Assembly (NCBI GenBank): GCA_964291545.2
Contig: OZ219860.1
Location: 124,001-188,000 of the forward strand
DNA from: G963667675 sp964291545
GTDB lineage: Bacteria; Chloroflexota; Dehalococcoidia; Lucifugimonadales; UBA3495
Direction: 5' to 3'
DNA: 64,000 bases
Shown: positions 45,869 to 54,700 of the stretch, in pieces
Layout of the letters: each line of letters opens with the position of its first letter
How positions within the stretch are numbered: position 1 is the stretch's first letter
Notes under the pieces: generated by a model
What the model saw: only the letters and a program-made list of their open reading frames with translations
What the model was told of the DNA's origin: nothing
Database searches by the model: none
Made by a program: the position numbers and the translations under genes

Positions 45869-48337
45869 CTACACCACGGACGGCTTCGCCATGCGATAGC
45901 CAACCCCTGGCTCGGTGAAGATGTACGTAGGGCGCGCGGCGTCGTCTCGCAGCTTGTGCCGCACCTCTTTGACGTATTGGCGCACAATCCGGGCGTCGCT
46001 GGCGTAAAGCGGTCCCCAAACGCGTCTTAGCAGCTGTTCGTGGGTCAGCACACGGCCGGCGGCGGTTGATAGTTCGGCAAGTAGTTTGTACTCGGTCGCG
46101 GTCAGGTGTACCGGACGGCCGGCGACGGTCACTTTGCGTTCTGCATAGTCGATGCTGAGGCCGTCATGCAGATAGTTTGCAGACGACTCCCTCCAACCTG
46201 CGGACCCTCCCCTCCGAAGGGCCACGTCGATTCTCGCCATCAACTCAGTCGCTGTGAACGGCTTGGCGATGTAATCGAAGGCGCCAAGCTCGAACGCGCG
46301 GCCTATCTGCTGATGCCATTCCTGCCCCGCTACAAAGATGACCGGCGCATCGGAAACCCTGCCGATGCGCACCAACATCTCAAATCCATCGGTCCACGGC
46401 AGCATAGGCTCGAGGAGTACGACGTCGGGGTTATGCTCTTCCAATAAGCGCTCAGCCTCCATCGAAGCGTTAGCCGTGAACGTTGCAAATCTCTCTCCTG
46501 AGAGGGTGTTGCGGACGTATCTGCTCGTCTCTGAATCCTCAACTATCGCCAGGATTCGCGCCCGTCCTTCGCCAACGTCGAGGGCGGGCCGTGATCCATC
46601 CGCCCTGCGGTCTGCGCCGCTCGGCAAGTCGGCCACGGGTATCGTGAACGTGAACCCATCGCTCTCATCTCCCTCCTCAACTGTCAGCCGGCCTCCGTGC
46701 GCTTCCACTATCCCCCTACAGATCGCTACTGCCAGGTTTCCTCCGCCATTTCTCGCCGCCAAAACCCGGCGGGCGGTACTTGAGCGCTTTCCCAATTCGT
46801 TCATCGAATGCAGTGCGGCTGCGGTTTCGCCATTCACACTGAACACGACGTAAGCGTCCATGAGCGACACCCTGAGTCTGACGGTTGACGTTTCTGGCGA
46901 GTACGCGGATACGCTGGCAACAAGATTGCTGAGGACCTGCAAAATACGCCGATTGTCGGCCATCACCCTGGGAAGACCCGGCGGTAGCTCGACCTCGATG
47001 CCGCTATCCGGCCAGGATCCATGAATATTCGCCTCTTTCACCTGGTCCAGCAGGTCTGTTACCTCCACCGGCTCGGGACTGACCGACAGTGTTCCGGCCT
47101 CTATGTGCGTAATGTCGACCAGGTCGTTGATCAGGTCTCGCATGAGATCAGTCTGTTCGTCGATTACCCTCAAGAACTGGCGAGTTTCGGCGGGGTCGAC
47201 AGGGTAAGGGGAGTTGAGCAAAGTGGACGCCGATCCCTTGATGGCGGTAAGGGGGGTCCGCAGTTCGTGACTTACCTTGCTGAGAAACTCCGCCCTTTGC
47301 TTTTTCACCTCTTCCAACGGACCAATGTCCTGAATGGTGGCGACCACGGAAGCGATGCCGCCGCCGTCCCGGCGTATGGGCCTGGCATTGACCAGAGTAG
47401 TGATCGTCCGCCCGTCGTTGAGGTGTATGACCACCTCCTCGGCGAGTACGCTCTCGCCGTGTTTCGACGCCCTTGTGGTGGGGAGTTGGTCAACCGGGAT
47501 GTCGCTTCCGTCCGGCCTCCGCAGCGACATTACCTCAAGCAGTTGCCTGAGAGAACGGCCCGGCGCGTGTAACTTACCGACAATCCTCCTAGTCTCGTCA
47601 TTCGCCGAGACCAGGTCTCCGGTCTCTGCGTCAAACACCAACACTCCTACTGGAGAGATGTTGACCAGCGCCTCCAGGTCTGCCTTGGCCTGCTGCTCTT
47701 CCCGGTATCTTCGTGCGTTGAATATCGCCGCCCCGGCTTGAGATGCGAACATCACAAGAACGTTCTGGTCTTCACTGGTGAAGTTCCTGCCGCCTTCCTT
47801 CTCGGTGAGGTAGATGTTGCCTACGTGCTCGCCGCGATGGCGGATGGGCATTCCGAGGAAGGTCTTCATCGGTGGGTGGTTCTCGGGAAACCCGACCGAA
47901 CTGGGATGGCTGGAGAGGTCCGCGAGCCTCAGCGGTCCCCGTATTTCGTTCATGTAACCGAGCAGTCCCAGCCCTTTGGGTAAAACGTCCAAGCGCTCGG
48001 TCTCCTCGGCGGAGAGCCCCGAGGTTATGAAGTCCTGTATGCCCCCTGACTGTTGGTAGGTGAGGAGAGCGCCGTACCGCGCGCCGGTCAGGTCGCGGGC
48101 ATTGTCTATGACTTCCTTGAGGACGGTATTGACGTCTAGAGTTTCGCTAACCCGAAGGCTGGCCTCGCTGAGCTTTGAAAGCCGTGTCCGCAGCGACTCG
48201 ATGGTCTGCACCAGGTGGCCGGACTCGGCCGACTTCGCCCCGTTGCGACGCGAAGTCCTGGGTGACCCAGTAGATTGGGAGAGCCGTCCAGCCGACTCCT
48301 CTTCCCTTGATTTCCTGGTGTATCCTGCCGTCATCAC
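45869..48337 (-). CDS. Degenerate fused sensor kinase-receiver-DNA-binding protein
   Basis: 822 residues. Order: helix and GAF domain (about 45-205), PAS (215-340), HisKA dimerisation helix with intact SHELRTPL (His357), ATPase-like domain (455-570), receiver (600-710), OmpR-type winged helix (725-822). Compared with its intact paralogue at 48681, the kinase has lost key residues. The N-box NLLANA is NLVASV, the G1 DEGRG is NGETA, and the G2 GDTGLG is NGGGNL. In the receiver the phosphoacceptor Asp is Glu643 (VLLEPMLP), and the conserved Ser/Thr is Ala (FVAGQ); the Lys of AKPF remains. The DNA-binding domain looks intact. I infer a regulator that no longer works by phosphotransfer. GTG 48337 or ATG 48334 starts it. 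It is divergent from the paralogue. Confidence 0.88.
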   Translation of the reverse strand: MMTAGYTRKSREEESAGRLSQSTGSPRTSRRNGAKSAESGHLVQTIESLRTRLSKLSEASLRVSETLDVNTVLKEVIDNARDLTGARYGALLTYQQSGGIQDFITSGLSAEETERLDVLPKGLGLLGYMNEIRGPLRLADLSSHPSSVGFPENHPPMKTFLGMPIRHRGEHVGNIYLTEKEGGRNFTSEDQNVLVMFASQAGAAIFNARRYREEQQAKADLEALVNISPVGVLVFDAETGDLVSANDETRRIVGKLHAPGRSLRQLLEVMSLRRPDGSDIPVDQLPTTRASKHGESVLAEEVVIHLNDGRTITTLVNARPIRRDGGGIASVVATIQDIGPLEEVKKQRAEFLSKVSHELRTPLTAIKGSASTLLNSPYPVDPAETRQFLRVIDEQTDLMRDLINDLVDITHIEAGTLSVSPEPVEVTDLLDQVKEANIHGSWPDSGIEVELPPGLPRVMADNRRILQVLSNLVASVSAYSPETSTVRLRVSLMDAYVVFSVNGETAAALHSMNELGKRSSTARRVLAARNGGGNLAVAICRGIVEAHGGRLTVEEGDESDGFTFTIPVADLPSGADRRADGSRPALDVGEGRARILAIVEDSETSRYVRNTLSGERFATFTANASMEAERLLEEHNPDVVLLEPMLPWTDGFEMLVRIGRVSDAPVIFVAGQEWHQQIGRAFELGAFDYIAKPFTATELMARIDVALRRGGSAGWRESSANYLHDGLSIDYAERKVTVAGRPVHLTATEYKLLAELSTAAGRVLTHEQLLRRVWGPLYASDARIVRQYVKEVRHKLRDDAARPTYIFTEPGVGYRMAKPSVV

Positions 48338-48680
48338 TTACGTTCCGTTGTTCCGTTTCCAACTGCCGTTAGGCAGCCTCTCTCAGCGATAACCCCCCGC
48401 CGCCGGCCGGTCCGGCGACGACCCTAGCGGCGTTCCGTAACCAAGGCCGCAATCCTATTTGTCCCAACGCATGGCAAACGAACTTAGCCCCACGAGTGGG
48501 ATGTCTGGCACACCATTATAGGGAGTCTATGTAAGCTTGCCGTTAATATTTTGCCATTTTACACGTCATTTATTGTGAGTTTAGTGTAAAGATGATAATA
48601 TGGCCCCGATTAGCACAAATTCCGCCGCCTGGCGTCCGGCAGAGAGAACATCGGGCGACAAATCCCAGCGAGGTTGCAGA
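48338..48680. promoter_or_regulatory. Divergent control region of the two sensor-regulator genes
   Basis: The right end is AT-rich. It holds the inverted half-sites TTTACAC (48558) and GTGTAAA (48584) and an 18-base element (48573-48590). A possible promoter reads TTGTGA, 17 bases, TAATAT (48573-48601). The promoter would overlap ATG 48600, which favours the downstream GTG 48681 as start. Confidence 0.5.
48573..48590 (+). promoter_or_regulatory. 18-base regulatory element, copy 1
   Basis: TTGTGAGTTTAGTGTAAA. The identical sequence recurs inverted at 51636-51653. Internally TGTGA and TGTAA are 11 bp apart, the spacing of OmpR-type half-sites. It overlaps the putative -35 of the intact sensor gene. 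Confidence 0.6.
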
Positions 48681-51047
48681 GTGAATCAAAAAGACGACCT
48701 GCTACAAGAAAATCAGGCCCTGAGAGACCGGCTATCCAGGCTGAGCGAAGCCAGCGTGCACATCAACGAGAACCTAGATTTCAATGTCGTCCTTCAGAAA
48801 GTCATTGACAACGCGCGCTACCTTACCAATGCCCGCTACGGTGTGATTGCAAGCATGAATGAAGTCGGCGGCGTGGGACCAGTCCTAACGTCCGGGACCA
48901 CACCGGACGAGCACCGGCAGCTCGTGGAGTTGCCGGGTGGCACACGAATCTTCGATCACTTCAGCAAGATCCCCGGGCCTCTCCGCGTGGACAACTACTC
49001 TGAGTTTGCAGAGTCGGTTGGACTGAATGGCTGGCTGCCGATGACCGTATTCGCCGGTCTGGCTGCGACCATTAGACATCGCGGCGAGCCCGTGGGGATC
49101 ATATGGCTGGGCCATAGCCGGGAGGATTTGGAATTCACCAAGGAAGACGAAGAGACGCTGGTCATGTTCGCCTCACAGGCGGCGATGATCATCTCTATCT
49201 CCGGCAGGTACCGGGACGAACAGCGCGCCAGGGTCGACCTGGAGACCCTGATAAGTACAACCTCGGTGGGCGTTGGGGTCTTCGACGCCGGAACGGGAGC
49301 CCCTGTTTCCACCAACCGGGAGTGGTTGAGGATTATCGATACATTGCTGGCCCCGGACGAACCACCGGAGAATCTTCGAGAGACTCTGACCATCCGGCGC
49401 GCCGATGGTCGGGAACTCTGCCTGGCCGACGTGCCCTTGGACCAGTTGCTGCGGGCTGGAGAGAAGGTGCGGGCGGAGGAGATGGTCTTCAGTGTGCCAA
49501 GCGGGCGGAGCATCACCGTGCTACTGAACGGCAACCCCATCCTTTCAAAGAACGGTGAGGTGGAGAGCCTGATCGTGACGATGCAGGACATGACCCCTCT
49601 CAAGGAGGTTGAGCGGCTTCGGGCCGAGTTCCTGGCGATGGTGAGCCACGAGTTGCGCACCCCACTGGCCACGGTGAGGGGTTCGGTCTCTACCCTGCTG
49701 GACGAATTCTCCGACATGCACCCCGCCGAGATGCGCCAGTTCCACAGGATCATCCTGGAACAAACCGACCGTATGCGAGCGCTGATCGCCGACCTCCTTG
49801 ACGTGGCCCACATCGAGACGGGTACTCTGCCCGTCTCCCCGCAACCGGCTGACCTGGCAGTATTGGTAGCCGAGGCCGGGAATACATTCCGCATTGGCGG
49901 TCAAAGACACAACCTCAACATTGACGTCCCGCCGGATTTGCCCTGGGTGATGGGGGACAAGTCTCGCATTGCCCAGGTACTTGGCAACCTGCTGGCCAAC
50001 GCGGCCCGGCACTCACCGGAGTCGTCTACCATCAGGGTGAGTGCAACACCGGGCGATCTCCAAGTCTCGGTATCGGTCTCCGATGAAGGCAGGGGGATCC
50101 CCGCGGAGAGCCTGCCGCACCTGTTCAGGAAATTCTCCAGGATCGAGACTGAGGAGCAGAGTGGGGATACAGGTCTGGGCTTGGCGGTCTGCAAGGGGAT
50201 AGTGGAGGCGCATGGGGGCCGGATCTGGGCCGAAAGTGACGGGCCCGGACTGGGGGCGCGGTTCACCTTCACCTTGCCGACCGTCGACCAGGCCGGGTTT
50301 GTCTCTCCTGAGCCGTCCCTCTCACTCTCCGCGTCGTCTGCGCGCAGGTCGGCTCGTGAACAATTGCGCATCCTGGCTGTGGACGATGACGACCAGGCCC
50401 TCCGGTACATCCGCGACGCCTTGGTAAAGTCGGGTTATGCGGTAATCGCCACCGGAGACCCGGCGGACGTGCCCCGCCTCGTCGAGGAAAGGAAGCCCCA
50501 TTTGGTGCTGCTTGATTTAATGCTGCCCGGAGTCGACGGCATAGATCTGATGAAAGAGATTGTGAGCGCCGGCGACGTGCCGGTAATCTTCGTGTCCGCC
50601 TACGGTCAAGACCAGCTCATCGCCAGGGCCTTCGAGATGGGCGCCGACGACTACGTGGTCAAGCCTTTTTCGCCCACAGAGCTTGTGGCCCGGATCGGGG
50701 CGACTATGCGCAAGCGAACCACGTCTGAGCCGTCCATCCCCTATGTCGTGGGCGGCTTGGTCATAAACTACGCGGAACGTCTCGTGACGCTTGAAGGGCG
50801 TCCGATAGACTTGACGGCCATACAGTACCGGTTGCTGGTCGAGCTATCGGCCAACGCCGGGCGGGTTCTCACCTACGAGCACCTGCTGAGACGGGTATGG
50901 GGCACCGATGGCGACGCCGACGTGCGGCCCATGCGCACCGCCATCAGCGCCATACGCTCCAAGTTGGGCGACGACGCCGACAACCCGGCATACATCTTCA
51001 CCGAATTGCGTGTTGGCTACAAGATGCCCAAGGCAGACTCGCCTTGA
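48681..51047 (+). CDS. Fused GAF-PAS-histidine kinase-receiver-winged helix regulator
   Basis: 788 residues from GTG 48681, which has GAGG upstream; ATG 48600 would add 27. One chain carries all two-component parts. GAF comes first, with an EFTKEDEETLVMFASQAA end, then PAS. HisKA has SHELRTPLATVRG. The ATPase domain has a full N-box NLLANAARHSP, G1 SDEGRGIP and G2 GDTGLGLAV. The receiver has acidic AVDDDD, phosphoacceptor Asp in VLLDLMLPG and Lys in VKPFSP. The OmpR-type DNA-binding domain has LTAIQYRLLVEL and RAVWG-like RRVWGTDG. Nothing predicts a membrane segment, so it senses a cytosolic signal through GAF/PAS. DNA binding is expected near the 18-base element. Confidence 0.9.
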   Translation: MNQKDDLLQENQALRDRLSRLSEASVHINENLDFNVVLQKVIDNARYLTNARYGVIASMNEVGGVGPVLTSGTTPDEHRQLVELPGGTRIFDHFSKIPGPLRVDNYSEFAESVGLNGWLPMTVFAGLAATIRHRGEPVGIIWLGHSREDLEFTKEDEETLVMFASQAAMIISISGRYRDEQRARVDLETLISTTSVGVGVFDAGTGAPVSTNREWLRIIDTLLAPDEPPENLRETLTIRRADGRELCLADVPLDQLLRAGEKVRAEEMVFSVPSGRSITVLLNGNPILSKNGEVESLIVTMQDMTPLKEVERLRAEFLAMVSHELRTPLATVRGSVSTLLDEFSDMHPAEMRQFHRIILEQTDRMRALIADLLDVAHIETGTLPVSPQPADLAVLVAEAGNTFRIGGQRHNLNIDVPPDLPWVMGDKSRIAQVLGNLLANAARHSPESSTIRVSATPGDLQVSVSVSDEGRGIPAESLPHLFRKFSRIETEEQSGDTGLGLAVCKGIVEAHGGRIWAESDGPGLGARFTFTLPTVDQAGFVSPEPSLSLSASSARRSAREQLRILAVDDDDQALRYIRDALVKSGYAVIATGDPADVPRLVEERKPHLVLLDLMLPGVDGIDLMKEIVSAGDVPVIFVSAYGQDQLIARAFEMGADDYVVKPFSPTELVARIGATMRKRTTSEPSIPYVVGGLVINYAERLVTLEGRPIDLTAIQYRLLVELSANAGRVLTYEHLLRRVWGTDGDADVRPMRTAISAIRSKLGDDADNPAYIFTELRVGYKMPKADSP

Positions 51048-51108
51048 AGAGGACCGCTCACAGACCGAAACAGCCCCACAGCGGGATGAGTATAGACTGA
51101 TCGCCGCA

Positions 51109-51335
51109 GTAAGTTGTCAGCGAAAACGGGACGCCAAACGGCGTAGAAAACCCTGGGTGGACGGCTTGGCGTATGAACCTCCGAAGGCCGGACCCATCTG
51201 ATGACAGCCCGTAAATCGCCCAACCCCTCCTCCATATGAAGCCGCAGTAGGAACGTCCATCACGCCGCCGGCATGGATTGGACCCCCTAACCTTTCTCTA
51301 CACCCTCGAATGTCCCATTTTCGCTGACGACTTAC
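51109..51335. mobile_element. Internally deleted IS-like element
   Basis: A 227-bp stretch bounded by 24-base imperfect inverted repeats (51109-51132 and 51312-51335, two mismatches) with the core GTCAGCGAAAA. The ends resemble those of IS481-type elements, as far as I recall. No transposase remains inside, and I see no clear target duplication. Confidence 0.6.
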
Positions 51336-51399
51336 AGCCCACGACCCCAATTAATGGGCTTCCCGGGGACTGATAGCGGAGGCGCGTCGGCGGGGAACG

Positions 51400-51600
51400 T
51401 TCTTGCGGATGCCTTTCGTCCCGACCCTGCGCCCGGTAATCGAAGTGGCGCTTACGAGGGTGTCCAGGCCGGTCTGGGAGCGCCTTCCAGTACCGGCGGG
51501 CGTTCGAACCTACGGTCGCCGCCTTTGAGGCGAAAATGACCCGCGTCTTTTCGTCTTCCTTGGTGAACTCCACACCGTGCCGGCGATGGCCCAGCCAACT
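51400..51600 (-). pseudogene. Remnant of a third sensor-regulator gene
   Basis: On the minus strand WLGHRRHGVEFTKEDEKT and VIFASKAA match the GAF end of the intact paralogue (WLGHSREDLEFTKEDEET, VMFASQAA). A little further the match continues in another frame as LDTLVSATSITG against LETLISTTSVGV. So the piece is frameshifted and cut on both sides. The 18-base element and an ATATG at the same distance as in the intact gene lie in front of it. Confidence 0.75.
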
Positions 51601-51635
51601 GGTTTCCGGGGGTTAATTTAGCTCATATGATTGAG

Positions 51636-51653
51636 TTTACACTAAACTCACAA
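51636..51653 (-). promoter_or_regulatory. 18-base regulatory element, copy 2
   Basis: An exact inverted copy of 48573-48590. On the plus strand it sits inside GAGTTTA-CAC-TAAACTC, a 7-3-7 inverted repeat, 117 bases upstream of the cadherin-type giant gene. It lies between that gene and the sensor remnant and may serve both directions. Confidence 0.6.
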
Positions 51654-51705
51654 CAATTGCCTCTTAAAGGGCCGAAAACTTAACAGCGAGCTTATACCGA
51701 CCTCT

Positions 51706-51711
51706 TATAAT
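51706..51711 (+). promoter_or_regulatory. Candidate -10 box of the cadherin-type giant gene
   Basis: A perfect TATAAT, 58 bases upstream of the ATG. The nearest -35-like hexamer, TTAACA at 51680, is 20 bases away, which is too far; this suits an activated promoter. Confidence 0.4.
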
Positions 51712-51769
51712 CGAGTGATAGCCGCCCCGAATGCGGGGCTAAGTTACTTGCGCCAGTTGAGAGGGCGGG

Positions 51770-54700
51770 ATGGCATTGCCGCAAATCGAGGGTTCCTCCA
51801 GTAGCCCGAATGCGCCTCTACCGCAGTCCCAATGGCATTTGGGCCCCGTCCGTAGGCACTGGTCGAGATCTCTCCTAGCGATCCTCTCATTGGCAGCCCT
51901 TGGCATCCTCGCGTCCCTCTTCCTGCTGCAGTCCCCCCATGCCCGCGCGCAGGAGGATGTCACCGCCCCCTTACTGCTGGCAGCGAACGTGGACGGAACG
52001 TCCCTGGTCCTCATCTATGGCGAGCTCCTGAACGAAAGCTCCACCCCTGCAACGAGCGATTTCACCGTGGACATCGGCGGCACGGACTATACCCCGTCGG
52101 GCGTCGCAGTGCTTGGCGCCGAGGTGGCGCTCACGCTGTCGACGGGCGCCGCGAGTGGCGACACGGTGACTTTGGACTACACCGCCGGGACAAACCCGGT
52201 GGAGGACCCAGCAGGCAACGACGCGCAGGATCTGACTAGCTGGTCTGTGACGAACCACACCGGCGCGACCAACGACCGGCCGGAGTTCTCGAGCGACACG
52301 ATCACCATCTCGGTCGATGAGAACACGCCGATGTCGACCGCATTCGGGGACCCGGTCGCCGCCACGGACGATGACACGGGCGACACGCTGGCCTACCAGC
52401 TGAACTCGCCCGCCACACCGACATTCGTCATCGACACGAGCACCGGTCAGATTTCAGTATTTAATATGCCGGACTTTGAGACCAGATCCTCCTACGTAGC
52501 ACCTATGTACGTAAGAGACAGCAAGACCCCCACCGGAGACGCCGACACCCAGTGGGACGACAGCATCAAGGTGACCATCAACGTCAACGACGTCAATGAC
52601 GAGCCCACCATCGCCGGCGACATTGCCCCCGATGTCGATGAAAACACCACCACCGTCGGGACGTACACGGTCTCTGACCCGGACCCGGGGGACACTCACA
52701 CATGGTCGATAGACAGCGACACCAGCGTTGAGGAGAACCGAGACGGAGCGCTGTTCGAGATTGGATCGACCTCCGGCGTGCTCTCGTTCAAGAACGCGCC
52801 GGACTACGAGACGCCGGGCAGCATGGCAACTACTCCCGACAACCAATATCTCGTGACCATCGAGGTCACCGACAACGGTTCGCCCGCAATGAACGCAACC
52901 TTAGAAGTTGCCATCGATGTCCTGGACGTCAACGAGCCTCCGGACATCACGACCACCGGCTCCTCCCACACCAGCATCAGCAAGCCCGAGGGGACGCACA
53001 CCACGGAAATCCTCGCCACCTACGCAGCGAATGACCCGGAGAACAACACGCTGACGTGGACGCTGAGCGGCGCGGACGCGAGCGATTTCACCATCACGAG
53101 GAACTCCGACGGGGAAGGCGTGCTCAAGTTCCAGCACCTCACCGACTTCGAGTCTCCTTCGGACACCGGCGGTAACAACATCTTCGACGTGACCGTCGAG
53201 GTGAAGGACACCAGTGGCTCAGCCGTCGACGACGACATTGACGTCACGGTGGCTATCACCAACATCGAAGAGCCGGGCAGGGTGACGCTGCCCGGCACGG
53301 TCACGGCCGGATCCGAGGTCACCGCAACGCTCACCGACCCGGACGGGACTACCAGCAGCGAGTCGTGGCAGTGGTCTAGATCCGACACGCCAGGCGGGAC
53401 GTTCACACCCATCAGCGGGGCCACCTCCAAACCCTACACGCCCGTGGCCGCGGACGTGGGCAAGTATCTGAAGGCCAAGGCGGACTACACGGATCCCCAC
53501 GGCTCAGGTAAGTCCGCAACCAGCGCCGCATCGAGCCAGGTGGGGGCCGGCAACGTTGATCCGTCGTTCAGCGCCACAACCGCCACGCGCAGCGTGCCGG
53601 AGAACAGCGGCGCAAACGTTGACGTCGGGAATGCGGTGGCTGCCACTCCCGGCGACAGCGACACGCTGCACTACTGGTTGACCGGCACGGACGCGTCGTC
53701 CTTCGACATCGTTTCGACAAGCGGCCAGATACAGACCAAGTCGGGGATCACCTACAACTTCGAGTCCAAGAGCAGCTACAGCGTGACCGTCAACGTGAGC
53801 GACAGCAAGGACGCCGCCGGCAATGACGACAGCAACTCTGTGGACGACACGATCGCCGTGACAATCAACCTCTCCAACGTGGACGAGGCCGGCACGGTGA
53901 CGATCATGGGCAACGAGTCGGGCGGCGAGACGCTGACGGCGTCGGTGACGGACATCGACGGGACGGTCAGCAGCCTGTCGTGGCGGTGGGCGCGAGGGGA
54001 CTCGGCCGCGGGACCCTTCACCAATATCTCCGGGGCGACGTCCAGCACTTATACAACCGTAGCAGCGGACGTGACCAAGTACCTGCGGGCCACGGCGTCC
54101 TACACGGACCCCGAAGATTCGGGCAAGTCCGCCAACGCCGTGACGGGCCAGATCGGCGCGAGCAACGTCGAGCCGTCATTCAGCAGCATGACCGCAACGC
54201 GCAGCGTGGCGGAGAACAACCTGGCAGGCGTGCACGTCGGGGCTGTGGTGTCGGCCACGCCTGGCGACAGCGACCCGCTGCACTACACCTTGAGCGGCCC
54301 GGACGCTTCGTCCTTCGACATCGTTGCGACGAGCGGCCAGATACGGACCAATTCGACCGGCTACGACTACGAGACCAAGAGCAGCTACACCGTGACCGTG
54401 AACGCGAGCGACAGCAAGGACGCCGCCGGCAATGACGACAGCAACTCTGTGGACGACAGCATCACGGTGACCATCAACCTGTTGGACGTCAACGAGCGCC
54501 CCGCGATCACGACCACCACGACCGCCGTTTCCGTAGCGGAGAACCAGACCTCCGTCCTCACCTACGCGGCGACCGACGTGGACGACAACGGCGAGACCAC
54601 CGACGCGGACAACGCGCTGACGTGGTCGGTGGAGACCGCCGACGACGGGGCCTTCTTCGACATCAACTCATCCAGCGGCGCGCTCACGTTCAAGAACGCG

